From NCBI GenBank assembly GCA_035535055.1, contig DATLQT010000044.1, positions 78,091 to 142,090 on the forward strand: DNA of 64,000 nucleotides, given 5' to 3'. Positions 8,439-16,341 of the stretch are shown one piece after another. Made by a program: the position numbers and the translations under genes. How positions within the stretch are numbered: the first letter of the stretch is position 1; the number at the start of each line of letters is the position of its first letter. Source of the stretch: UBA6019 sp035535055 (lineage in GTDB: Bacteria; Chloroflexota; Dormibacteria; Dormibacterales; Dormibacteraceae). Under the pieces are notes generated by a model. That model was not told where the DNA came from. It searched no databases and saw only the letters and a program-made list of their open reading frames with translations.

Positions 8439-9308
8439 GTGGATGTCCTCAAGATCACTCCCCGGGGCTACTGCCACGGCGTGGTCGACGCGATCCGGAT
8501 CGCCAAGCATGTCGGCGAGGAGACCAAAGGGCCCGTGCACATGCTGGGGCTCCTGGTCCACAACACCCACGTGACCGACGACATGCAGCAGCACGGCGTG
8601 AAGCTGGTGGACGCACCCGACCGGCTGGCCGGCCTGGACAAGATCCCAGAGGGGACGGTGATCTTCACCGCCCACGGCGTCTCGCCGGCGGTGAAGGAGA
8701 AGGCCCGGAAGATGGGCCTCAACGCCGTCGACGCGACCTGTTCCGACGTCATCCGCACCCACGACCTGATCGACCGCCTGGTTGCCGACGGCTATGACGT
8801 CGTCTACATCGGGCTCCGCGGCCACCCCGAGCCGGAGGGCGCCATCGGCCACGGGCCGGGCAAGGTGCACCTGGTCCAGGAGGCCGCCGACATCGCCCGG
8901 CTCGAGATCGCCTCGGACAAAGTCGCCATCACCTGCCAGACGACGCTCTCGGTCTGGGACACCGACGAGCTCATCGACAGGGTCCGTGAGCGCTACCCGG
9001 ATGCCGAGGTGCACAACGAGATCTGCCGGGCGACCCAGGAGCGGCAGGAGGCCGCGGTCGAGGCTGCCAAGGACGTCGACGTCGTGATCGTCGTCGGCAG
9101 CACCCGTTCCTCCAACTCCAAGCGCCTGGTCGAGGTGGTCGAGAAGAAGGGCGGAAAGCCCGCGCACCTCATCGACAGCCTGGAGGAGATCGACCCGGAC
9201 TGGTTCCGCGGCGTGAACCGGGTGGGAGTCACCAGTGGCGCCTCGACCCCGAGCCAGCTGACACGCAAGGTGATCGAGTTCCTGGCCGGGCTTACTCCGC
9301 CGGACTAG
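8439..9308 (+). CDS. ispH: 4-hydroxy-3-methylbut-2-enyl diphosphate reductase
   Basis: The last enzyme of the MEP isoprenoid pathway, reducing HMBPP to IPP and DMAPP with a [4Fe-4S] cluster. The three cluster cysteines are visible in RGYCHGV, DATCSDV and NEICRAT, with TCQTTLS and the substrate-binding VVGSTRSSNSKRL and TSGASTPSQL blocks in the normal order. At 289 residues the length is typical. GTG 8439 is chosen because it gives the canonical short N-terminus. The 3' end overlaps the convergent MaoC-like gene by 17 nt. Confidence 0.94.
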   Translation: MDVLKITPRGYCHGVVDAIRIAKHVGEETKGPVHMLGLLVHNTHVTDDMQQHGVKLVDAPDRLAGLDKIPEGTVIFTAHGVSPAVKEKARKMGLNAVDATCSDVIRTHDLIDRLVADGYDVVYIGLRGHPEPEGAIGHGPGKVHLVQEAADIARLEIASDKVAITCQTTLSVWDTDELIDRVRERYPDAEVHNEICRATQERQEAAVEAAKDVDVVIVVGSTRSSNSKRLVEVVEKKGGKPAHLIDSLEEIDPDWFRGVNRVGVTSGASTPSQLTRKVIEFLAGLTPPD

Positions 9309-10227
9309 AGGTTCGCGGCCGACGAAGCCGGCCGAGCGCCCGGCGGACCGGGTTGTTCGACTCCGGCTGGGCGACCTCGGGCGTCGCCCAGGTGCTCCGC
9401 GGTGGCTCCGGCTCGGGCTGCTGCGCCGGCGGCGCGGGTGCGTCGACGGTTGTTGCCCCGGGCGCCCCCCCATCGCCTCCGTTCCCTCCGGCCCCTCCGG
9501 AGCCGCCGCCGCCGCGCCGCCGCCGGCGCCGTCGGGCCGGGGAGCTCGTCGGGGCGGCTTCAGCCGCAGTGGTCTCGGCCACCGGGACCGCCTCCTCCGG
9601 GACGGGCGGCGCGTCCGTCCGGGAGCCTCCACCACCGCTGCGCCTGCGACGCCGGGCCGGGGGCGGGGTGTCGGCCGGAGCCGGCTCGGGCAGGTTCGCC
9701 TCGGCGGTCGGCATGGCCTCGACGGCGGCCGCGGGCGCCTTGCCGCGCCGTCTGCGCCGGCTCCTGCTGACCGCCGCCGCCGCGGCGCCCTCGCGGCGCG
9801 CCACCAGGATGGTGACCTCGCCCTCCATTACCTGGTCGCCGCCCTGGTCGATCAGCTCGACCTGCCACGTGCAGAGCCCCCAGCGAGGGTTGGTGACGTC
9901 CCGCTTGCGACCCAGCCGCCAGCCGGCGTGCACGGTCATTCCCGGCTTGACGGGCTTCAGGAACCGCCAGTTGGTCCCCACCATGGCGACCGTCTGCGGT
10001 TGGGGGACGTCCATCGCCCCCAGCCCGAGCGCGATCGCGATCAGGAGCGAGCCGTGCGCGATCCTCCCGCCGAACTGGCCCTGGGCAGCGCGGGGCCCAT
10101 CGAGATGGAGGAAGCCGAAGTCACCGGAGACCCCTGCGAAGGCGGCGATGTCGGCGTCGGTGACGGTCCGGCCCCGGGTGGTCCACTTGCCACCCAGTTC
10201 CAGGTCTTCGTAATGCAGCAGGTCCAG
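9292..10227 (-). CDS. MaoC-like hotdog protein with long basic/Pro-Ala tail, probable CTG start
   Basis: The first 140 or so residues form a MaoC/hotdog fold as in (R)-hydratases: LHYEDLELGGKW, then TDADIAAFAGVSGD, the substrate region AHGSLLIAIALGLG and FLKPVKPGMTV. The C-terminal half is low-complexity Ala/Pro/Arg with runs such as RRRRR, probably disordered and nucleic-acid- or membrane-adhering. The conventional ATG at 10014 would delete half the hotdog domain, and no ATG, GTG or TTG exists up to the in-frame stop at 10254. CTG 10227, 9 nt after TATACT, is the best start. The catalytic role is unproven. Confidence 0.72.
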   Translation of the reverse strand: MDLLHYEDLELGGKWTTRGRTVTDADIAAFAGVSGDFGFLHLDGPRAAQGQFGGRIAHGSLLIAIALGLGAMDVPQPQTVAMVGTNWRFLKPVKPGMTVHAGWRLGRKRDVTNPRWGLCTWQVELIDQGGDQVMEGEVTILVARREGAAAAAVSRSRRRRRGKAPAAAVEAMPTAEANLPEPAPADTPPPARRRRRSGGGGSRTDAPPVPEEAVPVAETTAAEAAPTSSPARRRRRRRGGGGSGGAGGNGGDGGAPGATTVDAPAPPAQQPEPEPPRSTWATPEVAQPESNNPVRRALGRLRRPRTSSPAE

Positions 10228-10236
10228 GGCGAGCCG

Positions 10237-10242
10237 AGTATA
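10237..10242 (-). promoter_or_regulatory. -10 box of the MaoC-like gene
   Basis: TATACT on the minus strand ends 9 nt before CTG 10227. It is one of the best -10 matches in the window and helps decide the unusual start. Confidence 0.55.
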
Positions 10243-10251
10243 GAACCGAGG

Positions 10252-11190
10252 CTACCTGCGCGCCCTGGCGCGGGCCGGCCCGGCCAGCGAGATGACCATC
10301 GCCAGCACCACGCCGAGCACCAGCAGCAGGCCGGCCAGCTGCTGGTTGTAGCGCTGGGCGAAGAGCGCCACCGCGAGCAGCGCCGCGATGGTAACCACCG
10401 CCAGCGCGCTGTCGTCGACAAAGAGGCCGTAGACCTCGGACCAGGCGCCGTGGAGGAGGCGGACCGCCAGGATCGGCTCGCCCGGCGCGCCGACGGGGAG
10501 CCGCAGGTAGGCCACGAAGATCACCGAGGCGAGACCGTAGCCCACGATCAGCGCGAGGATGATGAGGTCGCTGCCCGGCCAGTGGACGCCGATCCCCTCG
10601 CCGGCGAAGAAGGTGCCGAAGGATGTGAGCATGATCCCGACCACGTACTTGAGGACGTTCTCGGGTACCTGGGTTAGGGGTCGCCGGGCGCCGACGCCGA
10701 CCCCCACCACGACCACCACCGAGACCGCGGCGCCGACGACCGGTGACAGGTAGCTGTTGCCGTTGAGGCCGCCGACCGCGACCACGATGAAGACGACCTC
10801 CAGGCCCTCCAGGAGGACCCCGTTGAAGGCGGTTGCGACGCCGGCCCAGTGCGATTTTGTCTCCCGCAGCCGCTCCTCGGTCGCTAAGTACGCCTTCGCC
10901 TCGTCGTGGAGGGCCTTGAGGCCCGCCGACCGGAGGATGGCCTTGTGCAGCCACTTGAGGCCGAAGAGGAGCAGGAAGACGCCGATCAGGGTTCGCACCA
11001 CCGGCAGGTAGGCGGCCAGCGCCAGACCGAAGACGGCCACCATCAGGATCAGCGCCACCAGCGCGGCCAGGGTGCCGGTGAAGGCCGCCCGCCAGCCGCG
11101 GACGACTCCGACCGCGAGGACGATGGTGAGGGCCTCAACCCATTCCACTCCGGCGGCGACGAAGGTGACGCCGGCGACGACCAGGTTCAC
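10252..11190 (-). CDS. polytopic membrane protein (COG4280-like)
   Basis: 312 residues with about eight hydrophobic helices. Two acidic intramembrane motifs, AGVEWVEALTIVLA near the N-terminus and LLEGLEVVFIV in the middle, recall the glutamate motifs of iron permeases and related carriers, and the arrangement fits the uncharacterised COG4280 family. Cation transport is a guess from these motifs. GTG 11190 lies 7 nt after TAGACT. The MaoC-like gene follows on the same strand but has its own -10 box. Confidence 0.65.
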   Translation of the reverse strand: MNLVVAGVTFVAAGVEWVEALTIVLAVGVVRGWRAAFTGTLAALVALILMVAVFGLALAAYLPVVRTLIGVFLLLFGLKWLHKAILRSAGLKALHDEAKAYLATEERLRETKSHWAGVATAFNGVLLEGLEVVFIVVAVGGLNGNSYLSPVVGAAVSVVVVVGVGVGARRPLTQVPENVLKYVVGIMLTSFGTFFAGEGIGVHWPGSDLIILALIVGYGLASVIFVAYLRLPVGAPGEPILAVRLLHGAWSEVYGLFVDDSALAVVTIAALLAVALFAQRYNQQLAGLLLVLGVVLAMVISLAGPARARARR

Positions 11191-11197
11191 TGCCCCG

Positions 11198-11203
11198 AGT
11201 CTA
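11198..11203 (-). promoter_or_regulatory. -10 box of the COG4280-like gene
   Basis: TAGACT on the minus strand, 7 nt before GTG 11190. It is divergent from the Nudix promoter 16 nt away. Confidence 0.5.
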
Positions 11204-11218
11204 GTTGGAGGACGTCGG

Positions 11219-11224
11219 TACGCT
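11219..11224 (+). promoter_or_regulatory. -10 box of the Nudix gene
   Basis: TACGCT ends 7 nt before ATG 11232 with no Shine-Dalgarno. This supports ATG 11232 over the TTG at 11205. Confidence 0.5.
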
Positions 11225-11231
11225 GTCGGGA

Positions 11232-11732
11232 ATGGCCGCCCGCTTCTGCCAGGAATGTGGCACCCGGATGGAGATGCGGCCGGTCGAGGGCCGCGAGGTG
11301 CCCCACTGCCCGAGCTGTGGCTTCATCGCCTGGCGCAACCCGCTGGTGGCGACCATGGTGGTGGTCCAGACGCCGGCGGGGATCGTTCTCGGCCGCCGCG
11401 ATATCGAGCCCGGACTTGGGCTCTGGTGCCTCCCGGGAGGCTTCGTCAACGAGGAGGAGGAGCCCCGCGATGCCGCCATCCGCGAGTGCGCCGAGGAGAT
11501 CCGGGCGCGGGTCGAGATCGACTCGCTGCTCGACGTCTACCACATCACCCGCGGCGACGGCCGCGGCATGGTGGGGATCGCCTACGCCGGTCACTTGGCG
11601 GACGGCGAGTCGCCCAGCGCTGGCTCGGAGACGGCCGAGGTGGGGACGTTCCGGGTCGGGGAACTGCCCGATTTGGCCTTTGCCAGCCACCGCCGAGCGA
11701 TCACCGAATGGGCTAAGGACCGGGGGGGATGA
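11232..11732 (+). CDS. Nudix hydrolase with N-terminal zinc ribbon
   Basis: A 166-residue protein. Residues 5-35 form a two-pair zinc ribbon (CQECG, CPSCGF). The Nudix box follows: PGGFVNEEEEPRDAA then IRECAEEI, which keeps the catalytic REXXEE pattern. The ribbon plus Nudix layout resembles NudC-type NADH pyrophosphatases and ADP-ribose hydrolases, but the substrate cannot be read from the sequence. The 3' end overlaps the convergent MFS gene by 20 nt. Confidence 0.82.
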   Translation: MAARFCQECGTRMEMRPVEGREVPHCPSCGFIAWRNPLVATMVVVQTPAGIVLGRRDIEPGLGLWCLPGGFVNEEEEPRDAAIRECAEEIRARVEIDSLLDVYHITRGDGRGMVGIAYAGHLADGESPSAGSETAEVGTFRVGELPDLAFASHRRAITEWAKDRGG

Positions 11733-12897
11733 CGGCCGCCCGGCGGCGCCGGCGGATCGGCTCGGTCCGGGCGATCAGTGAGATACCCGCCAGCACCGCG
11801 CCGGCGATTCCGCAGGCGGTGAAGCCGGCCAGGAAGCTGGCGTTCATCAGCGGCGCGAAGATCGCCGGGCCGGCCCCGAGGCCGAGGAAGAGCACGGTCG
11901 AGTAGACGCCCATCGCCGTCCCCCGGGACTCGGCGTCCGCCATCTGGACGAAGACGATGCCGATCGCGATGAAGGCGGTGGCGATCATGGGGATGGCCAC
12001 CACCAGCAGCAGGGTGGCGGTCCAAAAACCGTGGAGGTGGGGAAGGACGAGCAGCCCCGCGGCGAAGCCGATGGTGCTGACGGCGACCACGACCCCCTTT
12101 CGGGTGACCCGGTCGAGCAGCCGGCCGGCGGGCACCCGGGTCGCGCCGTTCACCACCGCCTGGATGGCCAGCAGGTAGCCGATGGAGGTGCCATCGAGAC
12201 CGAGGCCACGCTTGCCGAAGATCGGGATGTACGCCTGGTAGGTGCCCCAGAGGACGGTCGCGGCGAGGAACGCCACGATCAGCCCGACAAAGCCACGCTG
12301 CGCGGAGAGCGCCCTCAGCGGCCGGCCAAGCTCCAGGCGGCGGGGCCGGCGGTAACCCTCGGCGCCGATCCCCAGCGCCAGCAGGAGGGCGAAGCCGACC
12401 GGGATCGTCGTCACCAGGAGGTCCTGTTGGAGGTCGAGCCAGTGGAGGAGGATGCCGGCGATCGCGGGGCCGGCGAGGAACCCGGTCTGCATCGCCAGCG
12501 TGAGCCAACCCATCGAACGGCCCATCCGTTCGATGGGTACCCGGTCGGCGAGCGCGGCCATCAGCGCCGTCTGCGACGCGCCGGCGCCGACGCCGCCCAG
12601 CAGCTGGGTCGCGAAGAGCACCTCCACGCTGGTGGTGAGCCCCGCCAGCAGCTGCGAGGCTCCCAGCGCCAGCATCGACAAGACGATCACGTTGCGGCGG
12701 CCGAATCGGTCAGCGAAGAGGCCGGCGGGCAGGCTCAGGATCGCCGCCGCGATGGTGTAGGTGCTGAAGAGGAGCCCGATCTCGCCCCGGCCGGCGCCCA
12801 GCTGGTCCGCATAGAGCGGAAGCGCGAGGTTGCGCGCGCCACCCGCGCCGAAGCTCAAGGCGCAGATCAGGTAGATCGCGAGTACGCGGTAATTCAA
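11713..12897 (-). CDS. MFS transporter
   Basis: A twelve-helix major facilitator protein of about 394 residues. Between helices 2 and 3 lies the signature LPAGLFADRFGRRNVI, with a second copy-like PAGRLLDRVTRKGV in the C-terminal half. The substrate is unknown; a drug or metabolite exporter is likeliest. TTG 12897 (NYRVLAIY) is preferred to TTG 12927, which would overlap the sirtuin start. A CTAGAATTCT palindrome between the two divergent genes carries the likely promoter elements. Confidence 0.8.
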   Translation of the reverse strand: MNYRVLAIYLICALSFGAGGARNLALPLYADQLGAGRGEIGLLFSTYTIAAAILSLPAGLFADRFGRRNVIVLSMLALGASQLLAGLTTSVEVLFATQLLGGVGAGASQTALMAALADRVPIERMGRSMGWLTLAMQTGFLAGPAIAGILLHWLDLQQDLLVTTIPVGFALLLALGIGAEGYRRPRRLELGRPLRALSAQRGFVGLIVAFLAATVLWGTYQAYIPIFGKRGLGLDGTSIGYLLAIQAVVNGATRVPAGRLLDRVTRKGVVVAVSTIGFAAGLLVLPHLHGFWTATLLLVVAIPMIATAFIAIGIVFVQMADAESRGTAMGVYSTVLFLGLGAGPAIFAPLMNASFLAGFTACGIAGAVLAGISLIARTEPIRRRRRAAVIPPGP

Positions 12898-12911
12898 ACG
12901 CTGCCCGTCCC

Positions 12912-12917
12912 TAGAAT
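12912..12917 (+). promoter_or_regulatory. -10 box of the sirtuin gene
   Basis: TAGAAT within the palindrome CTAGAATTCT, 9 nt before ATG 12927. There is no ribosome binding site. Confidence 0.55.
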
Positions 12918-12926
12918 TCTCGCCCA

Positions 12927-13703
12927 ATGGCGCGTCCCGACCTCCTCGGCCCCACCGGCCTCGAGCGGGCGGCCGAACTCGTCGCCGGCTCTCGGCGGGG
13001 CGTCGCCTTCACGGGAGCCGGGATATCCCAGGAGAGCGGCATCCAGACCTACCGCGGCCAGGGCGGTCTTTGGAACACCACCAGCCCGCGCACCTCTTCC
13101 ATCGACTTCTTCATCGAGAATCCGGCCGGCTACTGGGAGGTGGCGCGGGAGCGTGGCCGGGTCCTCCTCGCCGCCCGGCCCAACCCAGCCCACGAGGCCC
13201 TGGTCGCGCTGGAGCGCCGCGGCCACCTGGTGGCGGTGGTCACCCAGAACGTTGACGGCCTCCACCGGCTGGCAGGCTCGCAGACAGTCCTCGAGCTGCA
13301 TGGCAACGGCCGTGAGGTGGTCTGCCTCGATTGCGGCAACCGCGAGCCCCGCAGCCACGTCCAGGCCCGCCTGGAGAAGGAGCTGCCACCGCGCTGCCTG
13401 CTCTGCGGCGGGATGCACCTCAAGCCGGCGGCGGTCTTCTTCGGCGAGGCGATGCCGGTCGAGGCCACCCGGCGGTCCTTCCAGCTGGCCGAGGAGTGCG
13501 ACCTGATGCTGGTGATCGGCAGCTCGCTGGCCGTCTACCCGGCGGCCCAGGTCCCGCTGGCCGCCCACCAGGCGGGCGCGCCGCTGATGATCGTCAACGC
13601 CGAGCCGACGCCCTTCGACGAGCTGGCGACGGTCATCGTCCGGGGACGCGCCGGCGAGCTGCTGCCGGAGCTGGTGCGGCTGGCCCTTCAGGAGACGGCG
13701 TAG
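12927..13703 (+). CDS. Sir2-family NAD-dependent protein deacylase
   Basis: 258 residues with the full sirtuin set: GAGIS near residue 30, QTYRG, TQNVDGLH, catalytic histidine in ELHGNG, a four-cysteine zinc module (CLDCG...CLLCGG), and GSSLAVYPA with IVNAEPT for NAD binding. It removes acyl groups from lysines using NAD+, in the cytosol. Acyl specificity is not assigned: the Ala-Tyr-Arg motif of desuccinylases is not obvious. The 3' end overlaps the monooxygenase gene by 16 nt. Confidence 0.9.
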   Translation: MARPDLLGPTGLERAAELVAGSRRGVAFTGAGISQESGIQTYRGQGGLWNTTSPRTSSIDFFIENPAGYWEVARERGRVLLAARPNPAHEALVALERRGHLVAVVTQNVDGLHRLAGSQTVLELHGNGREVVCLDCGNREPRSHVQARLEKELPPRCLLCGGMHLKPAAVFFGEAMPVEATRRSFQLAEECDLMLVIGSSLAVYPAAQVPLAAHQAGAPLMIVNAEPTPFDELATVIVRGRAGELLPELVRLALQETA

Positions 13704-15136
13704 GCGCCCGGGTCGAAGCGGCGCATCAGGCGCACGTAGGGCCAGGTCATCCCCGGCCAGATGATCGGGTTGCCGCCACGCTGGTCCAGATACCAGCTCC
13801 GGCAGCCGCCCGAGTTCCAGACGGTGCCCTCCAGCGCGAGCTGGGTCCGGGCGTTGAACGCGGCTTCGGCCTCGGCCCGGACCTCGAGGCGCGCTCGCCC
13901 GGTGCGGCGCAGGTGGCGGAGAGCACCCAGGACGTAGCGGATCTGGGCCTCCAGCATGATCAGCACCGAGGTGTGGCCGAGGCCGGTCTTGGGGCCGAGC
14001 AGCAGGAAGAGGTTGGGGAAGCCGGCGACGGTGGTCCCCCGGTAGGCGCGAGGCGATCCCTGCCAGTGGTCGGCCAGCAGCCGGCCGTCGCGGCCGCGGA
14101 CGGCGTGGGCGAAGGGCACGTCGGTGACCTTGAAGCCGGTCGCGAGGACCAGCACGTCGACCTCGCGCTCGGATCCGTCGGCGGCGACGATCGAGTGCGG
14201 GTGCACCTCCCGGATCGCCCCTGACACCAGCTCCACGTTGGGCTCTTGGAGCGCTGGGTAGAAGTCGTTGGAGATCAGGATCCGCTTGCAACCGACGGCG
14301 TAGTCGGGCGTGAGCCGCCGGCGCAGCTCGGGGTCGGCGACCTGTCGTTCGAGGTGGGCGCGGGCCAGGCGCTCGGGGACCGAGTCGCGGCGGACCTTCA
14401 TGAAAGCCAGGGCGAAGGTCTCGCGCCACCAGTAGACGCCGGTGCGCACCGCGCTCTGCAGCCAGGGGGCGTGGCGGTAGAGCGCCCGGGCGGCCTGCCG
14501 GACCGGGCGGTCGCGGTGGGGCATGATCCAGGCCGGGGTCCGCTGAAAGAGGTGGAGCTTGGCGACCAGCGGTTGGATCCGGGGCACCAGCTGGATGGCC
14601 GAGGCGCCGGTTCCCACCACCGCCACCCGCTTGTCGCGAAGGTCCACGGAATCGTCCCAGCAGGCGGAGTGGAAGCTGGCGCCCTGGAATTCGGCAAGCC
14701 CGGGAACGCTGGGTAGCGACGGCTCGCTGAGCGGACCCGCGGCGCCGACCACGAAGTTGGCCGTCAGCTCGCCGCCCGCTGTCCTCAGCAGCCAGCGCGA
14801 CCCTTCCTCCTGCCACTCGGCCGAGGTGAGGCCGTGATTGAAGAGGATCTTGGGCCTCGCACCATAGCGGTCGGCGCAGCGCTCGAGGTAATCCCAGATC
14901 TCCTGCTGCAGCGGGAAGAGCCGCGTCCAGCCGGGGTTGGGCGCGAAGGAGAAGGAGTACAGGTTGGACTCGACGTCGCACTGGCAGCCGGGGTAGCGGT
15001 TGTCCCGCCAGGTGCCGCCCAGGTCGGCGGCCTTCTCCAGCACCACGAAGTCCTCGACGCCGGACTGCTTCAGCCGGATTGCCATGCCGAGGCCGCCGAA
15101 ACCGCAGCCGATGATCGCGACGCGGTGGTGCCTCAA
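13688..15136 (-). CDS. flavin-containing monooxygenase, Baeyer-Villiger type
   Basis: A 482-residue FAD/NADPH monooxygenase. The FAD loop is IIGCGFGGLG, followed by GGTWRDNRYPGC. The Baeyer-Villiger fingerprint FxGxxxHxxxWD is exact (FQGASFHSACWDD near residue 155), then the NADPH loop VVGTGASAIQL and ATGFKVTD. It probably oxidises ketones or aldehydes to esters; the substrate is unknown. TTG 15136 overlaps the BirA stop as TTGA and places the Rossmann strand at the N-terminus. The longer frame upstream is out of register with known proteins. Confidence 0.87.
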   Translation of the reverse strand: MRHHRVAIIGCGFGGLGMAIRLKQSGVEDFVVLEKAADLGGTWRDNRYPGCQCDVESNLYSFSFAPNPGWTRLFPLQQEIWDYLERCADRYGARPKILFNHGLTSAEWQEEGSRWLLRTAGGELTANFVVGAAGPLSEPSLPSVPGLAEFQGASFHSACWDDSVDLRDKRVAVVGTGASAIQLVPRIQPLVAKLHLFQRTPAWIMPHRDRPVRQAARALYRHAPWLQSAVRTGVYWWRETFALAFMKVRRDSVPERLARAHLERQVADPELRRRLTPDYAVGCKRILISNDFYPALQEPNVELVSGAIREVHPHSIVAADGSEREVDVLVLATGFKVTDVPFAHAVRGRDGRLLADHWQGSPRAYRGTTVAGFPNLFLLLGPKTGLGHTSVLIMLEAQIRYVLGALRHLRRTGRARLEVRAEAEAAFNARTQLALEGTVWNSGGCRSWYLDQRGGNPIIWPGMTWPYVRLMRRFDPGAYAVS

Positions 15137-15741
15137 GCCTGGCGCACCCTGGTGACGTCGCCGGCGATGACGCGCCTCCCACCGACGATCAGCGCGCCGT
15201 CGGGTGCCAGGTCCTCGGCGATTCCCTCGAGCACCTCGCCGCCCAGTTCCACGCGCACCTGTTGGCCGAGGGTCCAGGACAGCTGACGCCAGCGCTCCAG
15301 CAACGCTTCCGCCTCCGCCGCGGTCCACTGCGTCATCAGCGGCATCAACCGTTCGAGCAGCCGGTCGCGGTCCTCGCCGAGCATGGCCGCGCCCTCCGGC
15401 GCCGAGCTGAGGTTGATCCCGATCCCGACGAGGGCGTGGTTGCGACGGACCTCGGCCAGGATCCCGCCCAGCTTGCGGTCGTCGAGGACCAAGTCGTTGG
15501 GCCACTTGAGCCGGACGCTCCCACCGCAGGCCTCGGCGGCCGCCACGCCGGCCGCGAAGACGATCAGCGGGGAGGGCTCACAAACAAAGGTCGCCAGCAG
15601 CGCGCTGCCCCGAGGCGCCTCCCAGCTGCGGCCGAGGCGTCCCCTGCCGGCGGTCTGGTGGTCCGCGACGACCACCGACCCGAGGGGCAGGCCGCCGGCG
15701 GCGAGCTGGGTCGATTCGACGGTCCCGAGACGGTGGAGCAA
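15133..15741 (-). CDS. birA: biotin--[acetyl-CoA carboxylase] ligase, without DNA-binding domain
   Basis: A 202-residue class I biotin protein ligase. It begins at VESTQ and has the biotinyl-AMP loop TAGRGRLGRSW, the KWPNDLVL substrate site, KLGGILAE and GIGINLS. No N-terminal helix-turn-helix is present, so it cannot act as the classical repressor. It attaches biotin to carboxylase carrier proteins; an acyl-CoA carboxylase beta subunit lies at 41-42.7 kb. A GAAGGA ribosome site sits 6-7 nt before TTG 15741. It is coupled by TTGA to the monooxygenase. Confidence 0.9.
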   Translation of the reverse strand: MLHRLGTVESTQLAAGGLPLGSVVVADHQTAGRGRLGRSWEAPRGSALLATFVCEPSPLIVFAAGVAAAEACGGSVRLKWPNDLVLDDRKLGGILAEVRRNHALVGIGINLSSAPEGAAMLGEDRDRLLERLMPLMTQWTAAEAEALLERWRQLSWTLGQQVRVELGGEVLEGIAEDLAPDGALIVGGRRVIAGDVTRVRQA

Positions 15742-15768
15742 GTACGTCCTTCTTTTCGTCGTGGGTGG

Positions 15769-15860
15769 GCCGGGTTCATCCCGGCCCTGTGAGTTGTTTT
15801 GAACCGGGGCCGTGCGCGGCGCCGAGAGGGGAGATCCGGATAAGGGGGGCCGGCCCCCTC
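15769..15860 (+). repeat. structured intergenic element, copy A (~92 nt)
   Basis: Between birA and the F420 operon lies an element with four conserved blocks: the hairpin CCGGG-TTCAT-CCCGG (15770-15786), TGAGTTGTT (15790-15798), GCGCCGAGAGGGG (15819-15831) and a terminal G/C hairpin (15842-15859). The same blocks occur in the same order and almost the same spacing on the opposite strand at 40952-41045. I do not recognise a known riboswitch or repeat family. It could be a leader or attenuator for the downstream operon, a small RNA, or a mobile repeat. Confidence 0.65.
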
Positions 15861-15885
15861 AGGCTCTTTAAGCTTAATTCCGCTT

Positions 15886-16341
15886 ATGGCGGGGACCTCA
15901 TGGGACAAGCTCGGGCTGATGGACGCTGCCTTCGAGGTCGTGGGGCCGGCGATCCGGCGGGCGGCCGAGGCGGAGGGCGTCAAGCTCCTCGAGTTCCACC
16001 GCGACGACCCGCTCTGGCGCCTTGCCTGGGCCCGCTCGCTCGGCGGCGAGGCGAGCGTCGACGTCGAGTGGACCGAGGACGAGCCTGACACCTACTGGCT
16101 GGTGGCGACCTGGTTCCGCGACGACTGGGACAGCGCCATGCGCCGGCAGCACGTGGAGGAGGTCGGCGAGTTCACCCGCGACCAGGCGCCGGAAAAGCTG
16201 GAGGCGATGCTCCGGGACGCCGTGGAGCGGGTCGACGGCTGGACCGAGGCCGACCTCGACGAGGAGTCGGGACCCTACCCGGAGTGGAAGCAATACCAGA
16301 GCCGGGACGAGTTCGGGCGGACGCGGCTGCCGGTCCGTTGA
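15886..16341 (+). CDS. uncharacterised protein, first gene of the F420 operon
   Basis: 151 residues, soluble, acidic and rich in Trp and Asp/Glu, with no family I recognise. Visible features are an N-terminal helix (FEVVGPAIRRAAEAEGV), WARSLGG, a DVEWTEDEPD strand and a C-terminal DEESGPYPEWKQYQSR. It begins 25 nt after the structured element at 15769-15860; ATG 15886 is preferred, but ATG 15918 is possible. Its stop overlaps the next start (TTGA), so it is probably co-expressed with the F420 genes. No function is assigned. Confidence 0.6.
   Translation: MAGTSWDKLGLMDAAFEVVGPAIRRAAEAEGVKLLEFHRDDPLWRLAWARSLGGEASVDVEWTEDEPDTYWLVATWFRDDWDSAMRRQHVEEVGEFTRDQAPEKLEAMLRDAVERVDGWTEADLDEESGPYPEWKQYQSRDEFGRTRLPVR

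Noticed and set aside
7377..9635. 752-residue minus-strand frame across HAD, PIG-L and IspH genes
   Set aside because: Antisense shadow of three well-supported genes.
12897..12927. TTG 12927 as start of the MFS gene
   Set aside because: It would overlap the sirtuin start and add ten polar residues before the first helix; TTG 12897 fits the transporter better.
15769..15860. Known riboswitch identity for the structured element
   Set aside because: Compared from memory with TPP, SAM, cobalamin, fluoride, ZTP and guanidine consensus blocks; none fits.
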